DNA of 64,000 bases. Source: Epiperipatus broadwayi. Its lineage: Eukaryota; Onychophora; Udeonychophora; Euonychophora; Peripatidae. The position numbers and the translations under genes are program-made. The notes beneath the pieces are model-generated. The model saw nothing but the letters and a program-made list of their open reading frames with translations. It searched no databases and was not told the DNA's origin. Positions 1-12,111 of the stretch are shown here, piece by piece. The stretch lies in contig JAQFVV010000500.1 in the NCBI GenBank assembly GCA_028023455.1, positions 186,001 to 250,000 of the forward strand, written 5' to 3'. Each line of letters opens with the position of its first letter. Positions within the stretch are counted from its first letter, which is position 1.

Positions 1-2075
1 CACCATCAAATCTGTATCACATCTGGATCTCTGTTTTATTAAGCTACCTACAAACAGTTCCAAAAATAAATGACATATGAATACAATGTTAAAGCAAATA
101 CACAACTTTGTTTAATATTAGTTTCTACTTCAAATGCTTCAGATTTTCCACTTCTATTAATAAAATTTTCTCTCATTCTATCATGTAGAAAGACTGTAAT
201 ACGCAAAAAATTTGAAGAACAAACAACTAATTTCAAACAATGCCACATACCAGTCCTATTAACTAAATCAAATGCCTTGACCAAATCATTAAAAGAAATA
301 TATAAATCATTTCTTTGTTCTCAATACTTTTCTTGCATTTTCCTATCAATAAAAACCATGTCAACAGTGCTTCTTGTTTCTCTAAAACCATATAGACTCT
401 CTGATAATACTTGTCTATAACTGGAATCAACATATTCAACAAAATCCTTGAAAATACTTTTGCTGTAGTAGATAATAATATTTTATGATAACTACTGCAA
501 TCTTGTCTATTCTTTTTATTTTTAAAAATTAAGACAATTAGAAACATCTTTGAGATTAGGCCGCACAACTTCATGAGATCATATATTCCTAAAAAAGTCC
601 AACAATTTTGAAGTTAGCATATTACCACCATATTTTAAAACTTCTCTAGATATTTCATTGGGACCTGCAGCCTTTCCATTTTTAAAATTATAAAGAGCTG
701 TTTTGACTACATTAAACTGGATATCTTTGTCCAAATCTAAAAGAATAAATAAAAAAGATGTATAATTAAAAGTCATTATCTCAATTCTTGTATGATTAAA
801 ATACTTCTTTCACCTGTTCAAAATATTATTGTCAACATACAAGAAAGTGCCGTTGCTGAATTCAATAGAGTTGTGATACCATTTCTTAAGTCTTATGTTA
901 CTTCCACTGAACCAAAAAAAGATTAAGTGATCATGATCAGCAAATATATCTTTTTTGAAGTGTTAATCCAAAAATCATTTTTAAGCTTTTTTTTCGAACA
1001 GTGAACTTCTGCCTCTATATTTAATATGAAGTTCAACATCTAATTTTTATTCTGCTATGCATAAAAAGTCATTTCCCTTAATCAAATTACAAAAAAAAAG
1101 ATCATTGTCAGAAAAACAATCATGATTCTTCTATTTCAATGAACCCAAGAAAAGATTTATTTGTATTTATAATATATCCCTTAAGAGAATTCCATGTTTC
1201 ACAAATATGATAATCTTGGAGATTCAAACTAGCAATTTTAGCATTTAATAATTGTTGAAATTTAATGCTCTAAAGAATGAATATAAATTTTCTGTGAATA
1301 TAATTGGAATACAATCCATTTTTTAATGCATCTATCATTTTAATCTTGGAGTGTACTAATCTATGATCTATCCAACAAACTGCATTTGTAAATGCTCACA
1401 TAATATGAACTTTTGTATTCCGACTTCTAACTATAATGTGATCTACTAAATGTGATTATTTTGAGCAATAAATGCATTTATATTCTTTTATAGTATTTTT
1501 TCCTGCCTAAACAAAATGTTTGTGATAGCATATGCTGTACAAAAATTCAGTAACAATAAACCATTTGAATTTACAACACCAATAGCATTATTTCCAACAA
1601 CTTTTTTCCAAAATCTATTATTTGTATCTACACATGCATTAAAATCTAAGAAGAAAAATGTGATCTTTTATTAGTATTGCTGTTATAATACTATCCAGAA
1701 AGGAATAGAAGGTTTCTTTCTCTGAATCTAAGGTTGGATTATGATCACTAGTACCATTGTGTATTGCAAGTATTACCGCTAATAGCCTTTCAATGATATA
1801 AAAAATTCTATTAATGATATGAGGAATTCTAAGAATAGAAGATACTAAATTAGACTTTGCAGTAAATCCAATTCCATGCATTCTCTTTTCACTGACTGAT
1901 CTGTCCTTTCAAAAACACTTATAGCCAGGCAACTATTCTACTGAATTTTTTTTTCTTGGAAGATGATTTTTGACTAAGATCAGCTATATTGATCTCTGAA
2001 TCCTGGCAGCCCTTTAGCCACCACGGCAATCTTACCTATTGATCTCACAACATTTGTATCAAGTAAACTTTGCAT
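1..2075 (-). mobile_element. Decayed CR1/jockey-like LINE, truncated by window edge
   Basis: Broken reading frames on the minus strand keep the order of a non-LTR retrotransposon. An endonuclease part lies around 1639-1881 (GIGF near its start, then TLDSEKETFYSFLDSI and DHIFLL, the stretch just before the usual GDFNARVG). Reverse transcriptase parts follow: 579-776 (LKNGKA-like NFKNGKAAGPNEIS, then LKYGGNMLTSKLLDFF), 263-574 (VFSRILLNMLIPVIDK) and 48-284 (VKAFDLVNR, later NIKQSCVFALTL where KQGCVLAPTL is usual). Frames change several times and stops intervene, so it is a fossil copy. The YADD/FADD block and the 3' end lie off the left edge. The 5' end near 2075 is approximate. CR1 versus jockey was not resolved. 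Confidence 0.8.
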
Positions 2076-3179
2076 ATTCCAGATCCCTATATTTAGGAAA
2101 AAATAAATTTATAATACTTATCTTTAGTACTACTACTACTGCTAATACTATTATTGTTTCTATTGCTATTATGAGAGATCCACTAACATTCTAGCCATGA
2201 TATATAAGACAGGCCATTTTTAGACATCTTCTAGGCCTTTTTTACTTCTATGGTAAACATGAGATTATATGGCTGCCTAAACTTACAATCTCTGTCAGCT
2301 AGAATTCCTTTTTTAAATCCAGTTCCAAAACAACAAATTAGTGATTATAGTACCTAGAGCAAAGATCACAACTAAAGACTACTAGACTATTAAACCTATT
2401 CCCACCATTGCCTTCTTAATTATCAAGGCCTAATAATAAAGGGAATTGGAAGCAAAAATGACGTGCCTATAGTTAAAGAATGGAAATGTGGCTGCACAAA
2501 CATACAATCCCATTGTCACAGTTGGTATAGAAGATGACTGACTGAAGAAAAAAAAAGACAGATAAGACTGTTTGTATTGGAAACAGTACTTAACCTTTGA
2601 TTAAAAATAACTTGTCGTACAAAACAATAAAAACTCTTAGTCAGGCATTATTTATTTTTTTACAATTGATGTTCAGATATGAAGTACATTCCACAATCCG
2701 CTATGTTTTTCCACTATCCGCAACTTTTTGCATACTTCCATTTCCAATTGTTTTTGATGCTGTGCGTCATCTTCAATGCTCTCTCTGCAATTATAAAATT
2801 TAAAAAAATTTTTTTTTACAATTCATAGCTTCACTGTTTTCAAACATTTCAATAGCACTTTTTTCCAATTTAAAACAAAATTAGTGTTATCACATTATTC
2901 CATTAAGGGTTTTCTATAAAGCTACACTGTCACATTTCATGTTACAACTTATGTTTCAGAAATGCTAGTGCTCTAAAATTTTTGATACTATGAAACATAT
3001 ACACTAGAGAAAGAACCAGTCATTTTTTTACTGGTACATGCTGTGTGCATATATATATCATTAAAAACAAGTTAACACTCAGACAATCCCAATATCAATA
3101 ACAATCAACAATTTCCAAACTGTTGTCAAGGCAACCTCCTTTTAACAATAAAGGTAAAATCCCATCCTTATTAATGGTA

Positions 3180-3330
3180 TAATATACTTATATAAACACT
3201 AAAGATTACAACTTGATCACAGAGATTGAAATTTGTTACAAAAAAGTTTAAATAAACCTCTTTAAACAGGTAAATAAAACCTAGACTGAATGCAGACTAA
3301 TATGTAGTCAATTATAACATTACAAACTGT
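3180..3330. repeat. Half-copy of the 59.1-kb foldback repeat family
   Basis: The segment with CTTTAAACAGGTAAATAAAA, then a block ending GACTAATATGTAGTCAATTATAAC, matches 59108-59235 with scattered changes. No opposing arm is visible here, so this is a one-armed relic. The boundaries are approximate. Confidence 0.5.
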
Positions 3331-3726
3331 AATTATATATTTCAAATTGCACCCAAAGTATCATTTAAATACATGCTACAGGTCTCTTGGTATATAATAG
3401 TTAATGCATCCAAATGCAATGTCTATACAATCTAAAATTCAAATCCAGATCAAATAAAGCTTGAAAATTTTTTTAAGTTCCAAGCAGGTTTAACATTTTT
3501 CTTTAAGATAGCTAGGCTATAGATAATGCCACACAGCTCTTCAGTTATTAGTTCAAAAATAAATAATGACTAATCTCTTCTAGAAGATAAAACAAGAGAA
3601 GTTAAAATCTTCATCATGCAGCTGCTGATTATCTTGGAGATCAACATTTTTTTGAGGGCTTATGCCTAGTAATAGATTATTTCAATGCTTTTTAATCTTT
3701 TACATATATATAAGGAGATGGGGAAG

Positions 3727-3750
3727 TATATATATATATATATATATATA
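3727..3750. repeat. (TA)n microsatellite
   Basis: An uninterrupted TA dinucleotide run of about 12 units in AT-rich sequence. Confidence 0.9.
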
Positions 3751-4130
3751 AGTATGCAGTCTGTAGACTTTAAATTAAAGTTATTTACTACTGTTACATA
3801 TTTATGTGATATTTAATTAATTATTTATATATTTAATGTTATTTAAAATCAAGATTATTTATAAAAATGAGTTTGATTAAAAGTTTTGTCTTGTCTATTA
3901 ACATTAAGCTGATACAAATGAGATATTAGTAAAATTACTGCTAAAATTATATTTATGAATGTTTACATAGAAATAGCATTGCTATGTTTGACGAAATGTA
4001 AACTAGTTTTTAGGTTGCTGTTAATATTGGTTATGATAGAAGCATATTGTCAAAAACTGTTGCATAAAAAATTGTGAATTTCATTAGTAGTGCAAGATAT
4101 ATTAACTTTATACAACATTATATTACATGT

Positions 4131-5030
4131 ATATATATTTAATATTTTCATGGTTATATAATGAAAATAAAGTCTTCTGTGGATTAAACCATATATTATT
4201 TTGTTTAAATTCCTGATATTTCAATGAAATATCATTTATCCTTGTCAAGGTTAAGGTCTTAATGAAGAAATGTTATTAAAATCTTAAGTAATAATGAGAT
4301 TGAGCATGAATTAAAGAATAATCATTCTTATAAGTAAATTTTAATTTGCTGCACTTAAGAATTACTTTATTACCTCTACATTGAATTAAAAATATAAGAT
4401 CACATAATAATTTAGTTTTTTTAATGTAAGATCTTTTGAACACTTTTAAACGATAAAACATTTTTTCCAATAGAGGTTGATAATATATTTAATATTTTCA
4501 TGGTTATATAATGAAAATAAATTTTTTTGTGGATTAATCCATGTATTATTTTGTTTAAATTTCCGACATTTCAACGAAATATCATTCATCCTTGTCAATG
4601 TTAAGACCTAAATGAAGAATTGTTATGAGATCTTAAATAATAATAAGATTAACTATGAATTAACAAACAATCTGTATTTACCTCACAATCAATTTCTTTA
4701 TTACTTAAGATCTTCATAAGAATTCTTCACTTAAGCCTTAACTTTGATAAGGATGACTAATATTTTGGCAAAACATCAGGAATTTAAATAAAATAATGCA
4801 CAGTTTAATGCCAAAAGATTTTATTTTCATCATAGAACAGTGAAAATATTAAATATTATCAACCTCTATGGGCAAAAAATGTTTTATCATTTAAAAGCAT
4901 TCAAAAGATCTTGCATTAAAAAAACTAAATTGTTATGTGATCTTATATTTTTAATTCCTTTTAGAAATAATAAAAATAATTCCAAAGTGCTGCAAATTAA
5001 AATTTCATTATAAGAATGATTGTTTATGAA
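4131..5030. repeat. Composite direct and inverted repeat, A-B-A-A'-B'
   Basis: Block A (about 170 bp, starting TTTAATATTTTCATGGTTAT) occurs at 4131-4300 and 4478-4660, and inverted at 4690-4862. Block B (about 165 bp, ending AATAGAGGTTGATAAT) occurs at 4316-4478 and inverted at 4863-5030. B-A therefore faces A'-B' as a large imperfect palindrome centred near 4675, with one extra A on the left. Divergence between copies is moderate. No reading frame or transposase was seen. A non-autonomous foldback element or a rearranged satellite would both fit. Confidence 0.75.
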
Positions 5031-6121
5031 GAAACTAACGTTAATGTGCCATCTATAAAAATAATTCTTAAATCATATTCTAATAATCATTTTAACAAAC
5101 TAGTAAATATTGTTTACTTTCTAGTATCAATGCTAACTTATTAGTTAGACAAAAACTGATCCATTTTTTGACCATTAGTATCAATGCAAGAATAAATTAG
5201 CATTAATAGAAGAATGTGGGTGTTATTTGTGAATTATAATTTTGGTTTGTATATCTAAGTTAGTTTTTCTATAATGATGATAAAAGATTAGTTATAATTT
5301 ATATTATAAGTTCATAATCTTCATCTATTTAATAATATGATAATTATAAGTATGACTGCATGCAATATGGACACAAATTAGATCAATTCATAATAGGCAA
5401 AAATCTTATTACTATTTTTCACACAAAATAAAAGAATGCAGGAATAAATAATATCAAAATAACATTAATTTTGGAACTGAAAATACAGATGAAAATGATA
5501 AAGAGAGTAAATTATTGTTTGTGATAAAAGAGAAAATTAAAAACAAAACAAATGCATGAAAAATGAGAAAAATTGAGGTTTATAAGATTAAGTAAAAAAT
5601 GCAAAATGTTTACTGATAGTTGCAGGAAAGATAAAAAAACAACTAACAAAACTATGGAAAAAACAAAGTAAGGAAGTGGGGGTAAATAATGAAACAGAAT
5701 TAAAGAAAAAAAAAATAGGTGTAGAAATGTGTATGCATATGTGTATATATGTTGATTATACTTATTCCTCTAACAAAATAGACTGAATAAGAACAGTTCA
5801 CATGGCATCCCACATTCAATGATTATATTTTTTGGATAATAAGCAGCCAATGATTATGTTGGTATTAAGAACTACTAATTTAAACTCAATTGGGATAATA
5901 TCACCACTATATAGAATATGCAAGTCTTAATGATTATTTTTCCTCTTTACTTAAACACAATATGTTTTTAAATATATAAAGCTTTTTTTTTTTAAATATT
6001 ATTTAAAACTAAAAAAAGTATTCATAATCCCATTTATCCATAAAATTATTTAATAAAAATAATAAATCTAGTAGCATCAGAATTTTTAGAGTCTATATCA
6101 TTATAAATAAATGCAACTAAC
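5031..6121. other. AT-rich sequence, nothing recognised
   Basis: Purine-rich and AT-rich, without a supported gene. Around 5110-5210 there is a weak inverted pair containing ATCAATGCTAA, similar in wording to the 15.0-kb foldback repeat. By the gene model this stretch is intronic. Confidence 0.5.
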
Positions 6122-6236
6122 CTAAAAAGTTCTCCACCGCATAAATAACCTTCAGGATGAAATGTGATTTTACTTTCAGGGCAAACTTCCCCAAGACATG
6201 AAAACCGGAGTGATATAACATTGTTCAATTCTGGAG
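6122..6236 (-). CDS. Internal coding exon of an unrecognised minus-strand gene
   Basis: On the minus strand an acceptor (TATTTTTTCTAG) precedes a 115-nt exon that ends in CTTTTTAG before the donor GTTAGT. Only one frame is open. It begins with the last two bases of a split codon and reads PELNNVISLRFSCLGEVCPE, then SKITFHPEGYLCGGELF, with the final AG continuing into the next exon. The upstream start exon (18941-19034) ends with one base of a split codon, so the two join in phase through a GCT alanine codon. The exon has three cysteines and no membrane segment. I do not recognise the family. The rest of the gene would lie left of this window. Splice signals and phase match are seen; expression is inferred. 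Confidence 0.6.
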
Positions 6237-6837
6237 CTAGAAAAAATATATGTAGATAGTATGATTTATCTATATTATATGTTCAAGAATAATAACTAAT
6301 ATATAAAATAATGAACTCTTATGTAAATAATAGTTTAAAATTATCTACTAATCTATTTAAATCAAATCAGCTATTGTTTAATATGAGTTTTTATTTAAAA
6401 AAATGATTTGTAATAAAACCATAAATAGTAGCATGCCACTTACATTGCCTCAGGGTATCCTTAATTAAATGTTGTTTTTTAAAAAAATCTACAATACATT
6501 TGTTTTTAAATATTAATTTCTGTAATATATTTAATCATATGGCTAATTACTTATACAATAAAATGATCATTTCTGCATCAATCTCCTACAGCATAATATT
6601 TCTGCCTCACACAGATAAAAGTTTTTTGACTTTTCAGTTTCTGTTATCAGAAATTATTTCAATAACTTTTGATCATCAAGTAATGTTATGCATTGATTCA
6701 AGTACTCAGAGTTTAATTATGATAATTGTAACCTTATTTACTAATATGATGATTTATTATATACTGTAGGAATTAACGACTTAAAATTAACTTAAATATT
6801 ATAATATATATATATAAATAATAATAAAATATAATTG
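6237..6837. other. Intronic AT-rich sequence, no gene seen
   Basis: Upstream part of the intron before the exon at 6122-6236. The open frame at 6500-6769 on the plus strand has AT-driven codons (I, N, F, Y, M) and no recognisable domain, so I do not count it as a gene. Confidence 0.5.
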
Positions 6838-6962
6838 AATGATTTATTGCTCAGAAATTCAAAAGCGGTTTAAGCACCAGAAATGACTAAGGGAAATGCA
6901 ATCCATGAACTTTGAGTTTCAGATCCCTCTGTTCTATCACTGCATTAAGCCACACAGAATAT
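6838..6962 (+). repeat. SINE-like repeat, family S, copy 1
   Basis: The order TTTATTGCTCAGAAATTC, GTTTAAGCACCAGAAATGAC, CCATGAACTTTGAGTTTCAG, then ATCACTGCATTAAGCC recurs at 18278-18405 and twice at 47217-47544. Length is about 125 bp and no coding capacity is seen. A Pol III box B-like GTTTCAAATCC occurs in the 47-kb copies, so a tRNA-derived SINE is possible but unproven. Confidence 0.55.
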
Positions 6963-7738
6963 GTGTAAGACAGTTAATTGATAATGGAATTTTAAAGAAA
7001 GAGCATATATATTTATATATCGGATAATAACTATTATGTTGTTATATGTAATTAGTAAATAGTTCATTTTAGTTAATGATAAAAAATTGGAATTCCTTAC
7101 TTTTAGTCATTACTAAGGGTATTATTAATCACAAGGCATTCATTATTTAATATTTAAATTATGTCTGTAAAAAAATGAAGTTTCAAATAATATGAGCTTT
7201 ATAAAAAATTTCAAATATAAAAAGATCAAAGACAATGCCATTCAATACATTATAAATATGTTGCTTTTTTTTAATTAACTTAATTCTTCTACATATAAAG
7301 TTGTATTTTAAGTTCAAGTTTATCAATAATTAAAATGACTTCTTAAAAGTAAACTCTTCTAATGCCCTAACTGTGGAACTCAAAGTTGGATCCCAGCCTG
7401 GCTCAATCTCTTTTAGTGTTCAAATTTTTATGAACTTTCAAATCATAAATCGTTCATTTATTTTATTTAACATTTCTAATATTCTTGATTTTTTTTTTTT
7501 AGCAATTATAATTAAGTTTCTTAAAATAAATCCATTTAAACAAAATCAACTTTTTAAGGAATACATTTTCAAAAAATAATTTTAAAAAATGCAAGAAGTG
7601 GGTAATGTAATGCTTTAACATAATGATTAATACACTTTAGGGAAGAGAGGAAAGAATGATTCAGACAACTGACGCTTTGTGAGACTGATGTTCAGTTAAT
7701 CAACATCCTACTTTATACGTCTGTGTAAAAAATTATAA

Positions 7739-7758
7739 GTGTGTGTGTGTGTGTGTGT
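7739..7758. repeat. (GT)n microsatellite
   Basis: Ten GT units in a row just upstream of the RTE insertion. Confidence 0.9.
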
Positions 7759-7846
7759 TTAATGCACAATTTGCTGATTGATGAAGTCTTACAATTAATT
7801 ATATAATAGATATGTACGATTGTGTATGTTCATTTAATATGCATAC

Positions 7847-7869
7847 TTTAAAAATCTGGGAATAAGGCA
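7847..7869 (+). repeat. Probable 5' target-site duplication of the RTE-like LINE
   Basis: TTTAAAAAT, a short variable part, then AATAAGGCA, immediately before the GC-richer start of the element. The same two blocks occur right after its 3' end at 11357-11376. The copies differ in the middle (23 versus 20 bp), consistent with an old insertion. Confidence 0.6.
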
Positions 7870-10800
7870 TGGGTTCCATGCCACCCAGGGCGTCCCCAGG
7901 TTGCGGATAGGGGCATGGCCTTCAGATATGAAGGTTAGCTGCGAATAAGCAGAGTACCGTAAATAAGCAGTCGCTGACAATGGGACAACATTCACTATCA
8001 GGAAGTGGTGAAGGAGACAGTGGCGTGTTTACTTCTATAAAGTGCCACAATTCCTATGACGGTGGATGTATAATGGCGAGTGTTGACCGCCATTAAATAA
8101 GTCAACACCCCGCTGGGTGCTGGGTCAGCAACGGCATTTCTTCCAAGTCAGCGGAAGATCACTAGAGGTGACAACGATGAGGAGGAAGCGGTAGTTGGAT
8201 TTTCATTTTATGGGATTTGGCTAGCGCACTAAGCCTATTATAGAGGTTATTGCTGGGAAAAGAAGGCCTTGAAACCACTTTGTCTTATAATTCCCTTGTT
8301 TTATTATGAGTATGTCTACAGGAATCATTACGTTTGGTGTTGAGACCTTAGTTAAGAATAACTTTGGTGTCTTGCCCGGCAGGAGTGGACATGAGGCTAC
8401 TCAGGTCGTCAACCTGCGAAATCCTCATAAATATAATTCATTGAGAGGGGATACACTGAGAATTGGAACGTGGAATGTTAGATCTTTGAGGAAAGGTGGG
8501 AAATTGGAGAATTTGAAAAGAGAGTTGAATTTGAATAATATTGATGTAATGGGATTAAGTGAAGTGAGGTGGGAGGGATGTGGAGAAGTAAGTAGTGGAG
8601 ATGTAAAGTTGTTTTATTCAGGTGGTGATAGGTCAATTAATGGAGTTGGCATTGCTGTGAGGAAGAAAATATGGAATAGTGTGGCAAAGGTTGATGGTAT
8701 TAATGATAGACTGATGGTGATGAGAATAAATGCAAGTCCTAGGGATTTGGTAATTATACAAGTTTATATGCCAACTAGTACTCATGATGATAGTGAAATT
8801 GATGAAATGTATGAGAAGATAGAAGAAAGTATTCAATGTGAAGGAAAAAATGCATGTATATTGCTATTGGGGGATTGGGATGCTGGGTTGGAATGCTGTT
8901 GTGGGGAAGGGTAGGGAAGAGAAAATTGTTGGAAATTATGGTATTGGAAAAAGAAATGAAAGGGGTAGTCGACTTGTACAATTTTGTAAAGAGAATGGGT
9001 TTGTCATTGCAAATACTTGCTTTAAAAATCATATTAGAAGATTATATACATGGAAAGCTCCAGGTAACAAAGAACGTTATCAAATTGATTATATACTGAT
9101 TCAGAATAGATATAAGAATGCTGTTAAGGGTTCACATGCTTTGCCAGGTGCTGATATAGATTCGGATCATAATTTGGTGATGGCTAAATTAAAGTTAAGT
9201 TTAAAAAGAATTAAAAGAGGGAAAAGATACACAAGATGGGACTTGGATAAATTGAGACAAATGGAAAAAGGAAAATTTGGTTTAATATGTGAAAATGAAT
9301 TTAAAAGAATTGTTCAGGATGGGAACTATATTAATAGCTCTGATGAGTGTTGGAATAGAATTAAAGAGGGATTCTTGAAAATAGCAAAAAATGAAATAGG
9401 TATTATTCGTGCGAGAAAAGCTAAAAGACCTTGGATAACTGAAGATATGTTGGAAAAGATGGAAGTGCGGAGATGGTGGAAGAATGTAAATACTGAGGAA
9501 GGGCAAAAGGAATATAGGAAATTTAATAATGAATTAAGAAGAGAAACAGATTTAGCAAAAGAAAAGTGGTTGGAGCAAGAATGTAAAGAGATAGAAAGGT
9601 TTCAACAGATGAAAAGATATGATCTAGCATTTGATAGAATACAAAGTATTTCTTGGGAGAAAAAGACATGGGTAGCAAGTGAGATTGCGGATAAGAATGG
9701 AAGAAGGTTAATCAATAGTAATGATATATTAAAAAGATGGGAAGAATATATTCGGTATCTGTTTAGTAGAGGAAATAATTTAATTAGTTATGAACTTGAA
9801 AATGAAGAAGATGTTGCAATGGATGATAGAGGTATGGACATACTGCCAGATGAAGTAAGAAAGGCAATCGCACAAATGAAGAATGGTAAGGCTATTGGAT
9901 TTGATGCAGTACCTATAGAATTTTTGAGAGAAATGAGAGAATTTATTATGAAGGAAATAGTTGGACTTTGCAATTTGATATATAATAGTGGAGTTTGGCC
10001 TGAAGATTTTTTAAGAACTATAGTGATTCCAATTGCTAAAAAGAAGAAAGCTGTTAAATGTGAAGAGTATAGGACAATAAGTGTATTGTCTCATGTTTCT
10101 AAGGTGTTATTGAGGATTTTAACTCAAAGGATTTATGGGAAGGTTGACTATTATATTGCTGAAGAACAGTTTGGTTTTCAGAAAGGGAAAAGCACAAGAG
10201 ATGCTATTGGTATTGTTAGGACAATTGCAGAAAGATATATTGAAAGAGATAAAGGAATTGGTATATGTTTTATAGATTTAGAAAAGGCATTTGATAGAGT
10301 AAGCTGGAATAAACTGATGTCTATTTTAAGAGATAAAGGAGTATTCTGGAAAGAAAGAAGATTGATATGGAATATGTATAATGGGCAAAGAATAAGAGTT
10401 GGATTTGGATGTAATGAGACTGATGAAGTGAATATAGAAAGTGGAGTTAGGCAAGGATGTAGTATCTCACCTGTTTTGTTTAATATTTATTTAGAAGATA
10501 TGATAAATAATTATTTGGACTGTGGAGGAGCAAATGTTGGAGGGAGAGTAATAAAGTGTATAAGATTTGCAGATGATATGGCTCTTATTGCTGAGGAAGA
10601 AAAGGATCTTCAGAATATGTTGAATAAATTGGAAGAAGGATGTATGGCATATGGAATGAAGATTAATATTGAAAAGACTAAGTGTTTATGGATAGGGAGA
10701 GATGCAAAAAGACTGCAAATTGGAATCCATGATGACATGGTGCAGTAGGTGAAGGGATTTAGATATTTGGGTTGTTGGTTGAGTGAGGATGGAAGAAGTG

Positions 10801-11356
10801 AAGATGAAGTTAAAAGAAGAATAGCATTGGCAAAGGTGACATTTGTAAAAAGAAAGAAGATATTCTGTGGACCTATGGAAAGAGAATTAAGGAAAAGATT
10901 AATTAAATGTTATGTGTGGAGTGTATTAATGTATGGTTGTGAGACATGGACATTGAGTAATAGAATTAAGAAACGACTGGAAGCTTTTGAGATGTGGACA
11001 TGGAGAAAAATGGAAAAAATCAGTTGGGTGAATAAAATAACAAATGAAGAAGTTTTGAAAAGAGTTAATGAGGAAAGAAGATTGATTGAAAGTATCAAAG
11101 AGAGAAAGAGAAACTGGATTGGACATATACTAAGAAAAGATTATAGTTTAATGAAAGATGTTTTGGAAGGAATGGTGAGTGGAAATAAAAAGAAAGGACG
11201 GAAGAGATTGACATTATTGGATGATATACGAGATGGAAGGGGTTATGTGGAATTGAGGAAGTGGGCAAGGAAGAGAATGGAATGGAAGAATGGATGAACT
11301 GATGTAGTGACTACTCTCTGGACCTGTCTATTGGACAGACTACTATTGATGATGAT
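7870..11356 (+). mobile_element. Nearly full-length RTE-like LINE
   Basis: About 3.5 kb of distinctly less AT-rich DNA. A GC-rich 5' leader (7870-8300, with ACCCAGGGCGTCCCCAGG) precedes one long endonuclease-reverse transcriptase frame (8306-11297). A short 3' tail ends in GATGATGAT; short tandem repeats instead of a poly(A) tail are characteristic of RTE-clade LINEs. Imperfect duplications flank it. The single-frame architecture, length and C-terminal block (YGCETWTL, later RNWIGHILR) match the endonuclease-reverse transcriptase family common in arthropods and other invertebrates. It sits antisense inside the presumed intron of the minus-strand gene. Clade assignment is inference. Confidence 0.85.
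8306..11297 (+). pseudogene. LINE endonuclease-reverse transcriptase, broken by one frameshift and one stop
   Basis: Encodes the retrotransposition enzyme of the LINE: an APE-type endonuclease nicks the target and the reverse transcriptase primes on it. Endonuclease motifs: IGTWNVRSL, LSEVRW, YMPTS, LLLGDW, WNAVVG, QIDYILI and DSDHNLV. Reverse transcriptase motifs: KNGKAIGFDAVP, EEQFGFQKGKSTRD, FIDLEKAFDRVSW, GVRQGCSISPVLFNIYLE and catalytic RFADD (FADD codons at 10566-10577). The tail has YGCETWTLS and WIGHILRKD. Two lesions: a 13-nt insertion at about 8879-8891, next to GATTGG and resembling a local duplication, shifts the frame; an in-frame TAG lies at 10746-10748, just before the KGFRYLGCW block. 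The start ATG at 8306 is the first in frame. Otherwise intact, so a rather young copy. Confidence 0.88.
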
Positions 11357-11376
11357 TTTAAAAATAGAATAAGGCA
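11357..11376 (+). repeat. Probable 3' target-site duplication of the RTE-like LINE
   Basis: TTTAAAAATAGAATAAGGCA directly after the GATGATGAT tail, matching 7847-7869 apart from a few bases. Confidence 0.6.
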
Positions 11377-12111
11377 CATATAACTTTTATATAAGAAAAT
11401 TAAATTTATGATTCTTAATTCATTTTTAGAAAATAATAAATCATAATAATATAATGTTTTTCATAATCAAAATAAATCATCAAACTCCCAGCTTAAACAA
11501 TATTATAAGACGAAGAGCAGCTTTTTATTCTAATGCCATTTAACATAAAACCTCACTGACAAAAACAAAAACTAGAAATCAATAAGCATGAATATTTAAA
11601 TAAAAATAGAAATTATATATGCATCTATTAATCAATGATTACTTAAGCTTGTGCTAAATGGTATTAGAAAGGAGAGCTATTTTTATTATATTAAGCAGAG
11701 TTTGAGATTTGTTGTTATTAACATTCCTAGCTAAAATAAGATGCTTTCAATTAACAATGAACTGAAAGCATTAAAATACGGAACTACTAAACTAAATTCA
11801 GATCTATATAACTATTCAAACTAATTATCTTGGGTTCAAAACTTTAATTTACATTTCAACTTTAGCTTGACTGGTAAAATAAAATTAAAGCTGGTTGCTG
11901 GATTCATATCTGCATTCCTTCCAACTTTGAGAATCTCAAGCTTCATGATAAAGGCAACATCTAGAAAATAGTTAGAAGATGAAAACCCAAATACGAAGGG
12001 CAAGGATTTTATATGCATCTGATAATAAATGATTATTAAATCTTATGCTAGAGTGCATGAGAATGAAGCACTGCTCTTGTTTTTTATAACCCTTAATACC
12101 TCATTCATTGA
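11377..12111. other. AT-rich intronic sequence, nothing recognised
   Basis: No gene, RNA or clear repeat is supported. Two loosely similar segments (GCATCTATTAATCAATGATTA near 11621 and GCATCTGATAATAAATGATTA near 12014) hint at an old repeat. Confidence 0.4.

Noticed and set aside
48-420. Plus-strand ORF 70-420
   Set aside because: Opposite strand of the LINE reverse transcriptase remnant; no independent support.
8633-9506. Minus-strand ORFs opposite the RTE frame (8633-8836, 8775-9032, 9282-9506)
   Set aside because: Shadow frames of the LINE coding strand.
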